From positions 480,645 through 544,644 of the forward strand of contig JAUYQQ010000015.1 of the NCBI GenBank assembly GCA_030697165.1: a stretch of DNA of 64,000 bases, read 5' to 3'. The notes under the pieces are model-generated. The model had not been told where the DNA came from, did no database searches, and saw nothing but the letters and a program-made list of their open reading frames with translations. Positions 63,709 to 64,000 of this stretch are shown piece after piece. A program made the position numbers and the translations under genes. This stretch comes from Acidobacteriota bacterium (GTDB taxonomy: Bacteria; Acidobacteriota; Vicinamibacteria; Vicinamibacterales; UBA2999). Positions within the stretch are counted from its first letter, which is position 1. Each line of letters starts with the position of its first letter.

Positions 63709-64000
63709 GCAGCGTCACCTCGAACACCGTTTCGACATTCGGGACGCTGCGGACGGCCACTCGGCCGCCGTGGCGCTCGACGATCGCCTTCACAATCGAC
63801 AGGCCCAATCCCGATCCCGACTGGGAGCGCGAGCGGTCAGCCTTGTAGAAGCGGTCGAAGACGTGGGGCAGGTGCTCCGCGGGTATGCCGAGGCCGTTGT
63901 CACACACGGTCAGCAGCACCCGGCCGTCGTCGCGCCGCGCGCCAAGGCGAACAACCCCACCGGGCGGGGTGTGCTTGAGGGCGTTGGCGGCCAGGTTCTG
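63692..64000 (-). CDS. Sensor histidine kinase, C-terminal ATP-binding part (cut by window edge)
   Basis: 103 residues visible; the gene starts beyond base 64000. N box QNLAANALKHTPPGG, G1 box VCDNGLGIP, F box VFDRFYKADRSRS and G2 box GSGLGLSIVKAIVERHGG are all present, so the ATPase half of a class I kinase is complete. It probably is membrane-bound and pairs with a response regulator outside the window. Its 3' end overlaps the convergent Npt-like gene by 17 bases. Confidence 0.92.
   Translation of the reverse strand, partial: QNLAANALKHTPPGGVVRLGARRDDGRVLLTVCDNGLGIPAEHLPHVFDRFYKADRSRSQSGSGLGLSIVKAIVERHGGRVAVRSVPNVETVFEVTLPISRA

Overview
The window is very GC-rich, densely coded DNA from a diderm bacterium, most likely an acidobacterium of the Vicinamibacteria type. 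This assignment is an inference. It rests on an Oar-like TonB-dependent receptor with a carboxypeptidase-regulatory N-terminus, an acidobacterial-style VWFA-related secreted protein, many exported peptidases, lpxC, and interspersed palindromic repeats of the VRLKADAT and FAKATADK type. No rRNA, tRNA, CRISPR array or insertion sequence was found.

Layout. 0-0.5 kb: a type I restriction-modification remnant, with hsdS running off the edge and hsdM internally deleted. 0.6-3.2 kb: a cytochrome c/PQQ-type dehydrogenase and a CHRD protein. 3.6-10.1 kb: a minus-strand operon of M19 dipeptidase, MoxR ATPase, a BatD-like protein, two VWA proteins and a small membrane protein. 10.1-13.6 kb: an ECF-like sigma factor, its anti-sigma factor and a DUF4139-like protein. 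13.6-16 kb: STAS, VOC, AraC and class IV aminotransferase genes. 16-23.4 kb: a subtilase, a VWFA protein and a TonB receptor. 23.5-30.7 kb: two D-aminoacylases, lpxC and uvrA. 30.8-37.9 kb: NhaC, an M28 peptidase, VapBC, an NHL propeller protein, an HNH nuclease, NlpC/P60 and MtgA. 38-43.1 kb: an M48 protease and a peptide ABC transporter (two permeases and a binding protein, no ATPase).

43.1-50.5 kb is the most unusual part, and all its genes lie on the plus strand. A sigma-54-like promoter precedes a 70-residue HTH protein. Next comes a secreted subtilase ending in twelve perfect QIIWGD repeats. After it, behind a good Shine-Dalgarno, lies a nine-residue micro-ORF, MAKLIIWGE, that repeats the motif. 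A membrane HD-GYP/GAF phosphodiesterase and a TPR-containing sigma-54 activator follow. I suggest a self-contained peptide-linked signalling locus. The phosphodiesterase gene and the first third of the activator gene have clearly lower GC than the rest.

51-64 kb: a GNAT acetyltransferase, a cytochrome c-like protein, a diaminopentanoate-dehydrogenase-like enzyme, an M1 aminopeptidase with a membrane protein, two divergent giant Npt-type nucleotide-transporter/HEAT proteins, and the C-terminal end of a histidine kinase.

Two short repeat families recur throughout. One is a GTCCGGCT-AGCCGGAC palindrome. The other is a CCTTCGCCAAGGCTACGGCGG element, sometimes nested inside the first. Several copies lie inside reading frames and add residues to proteins.
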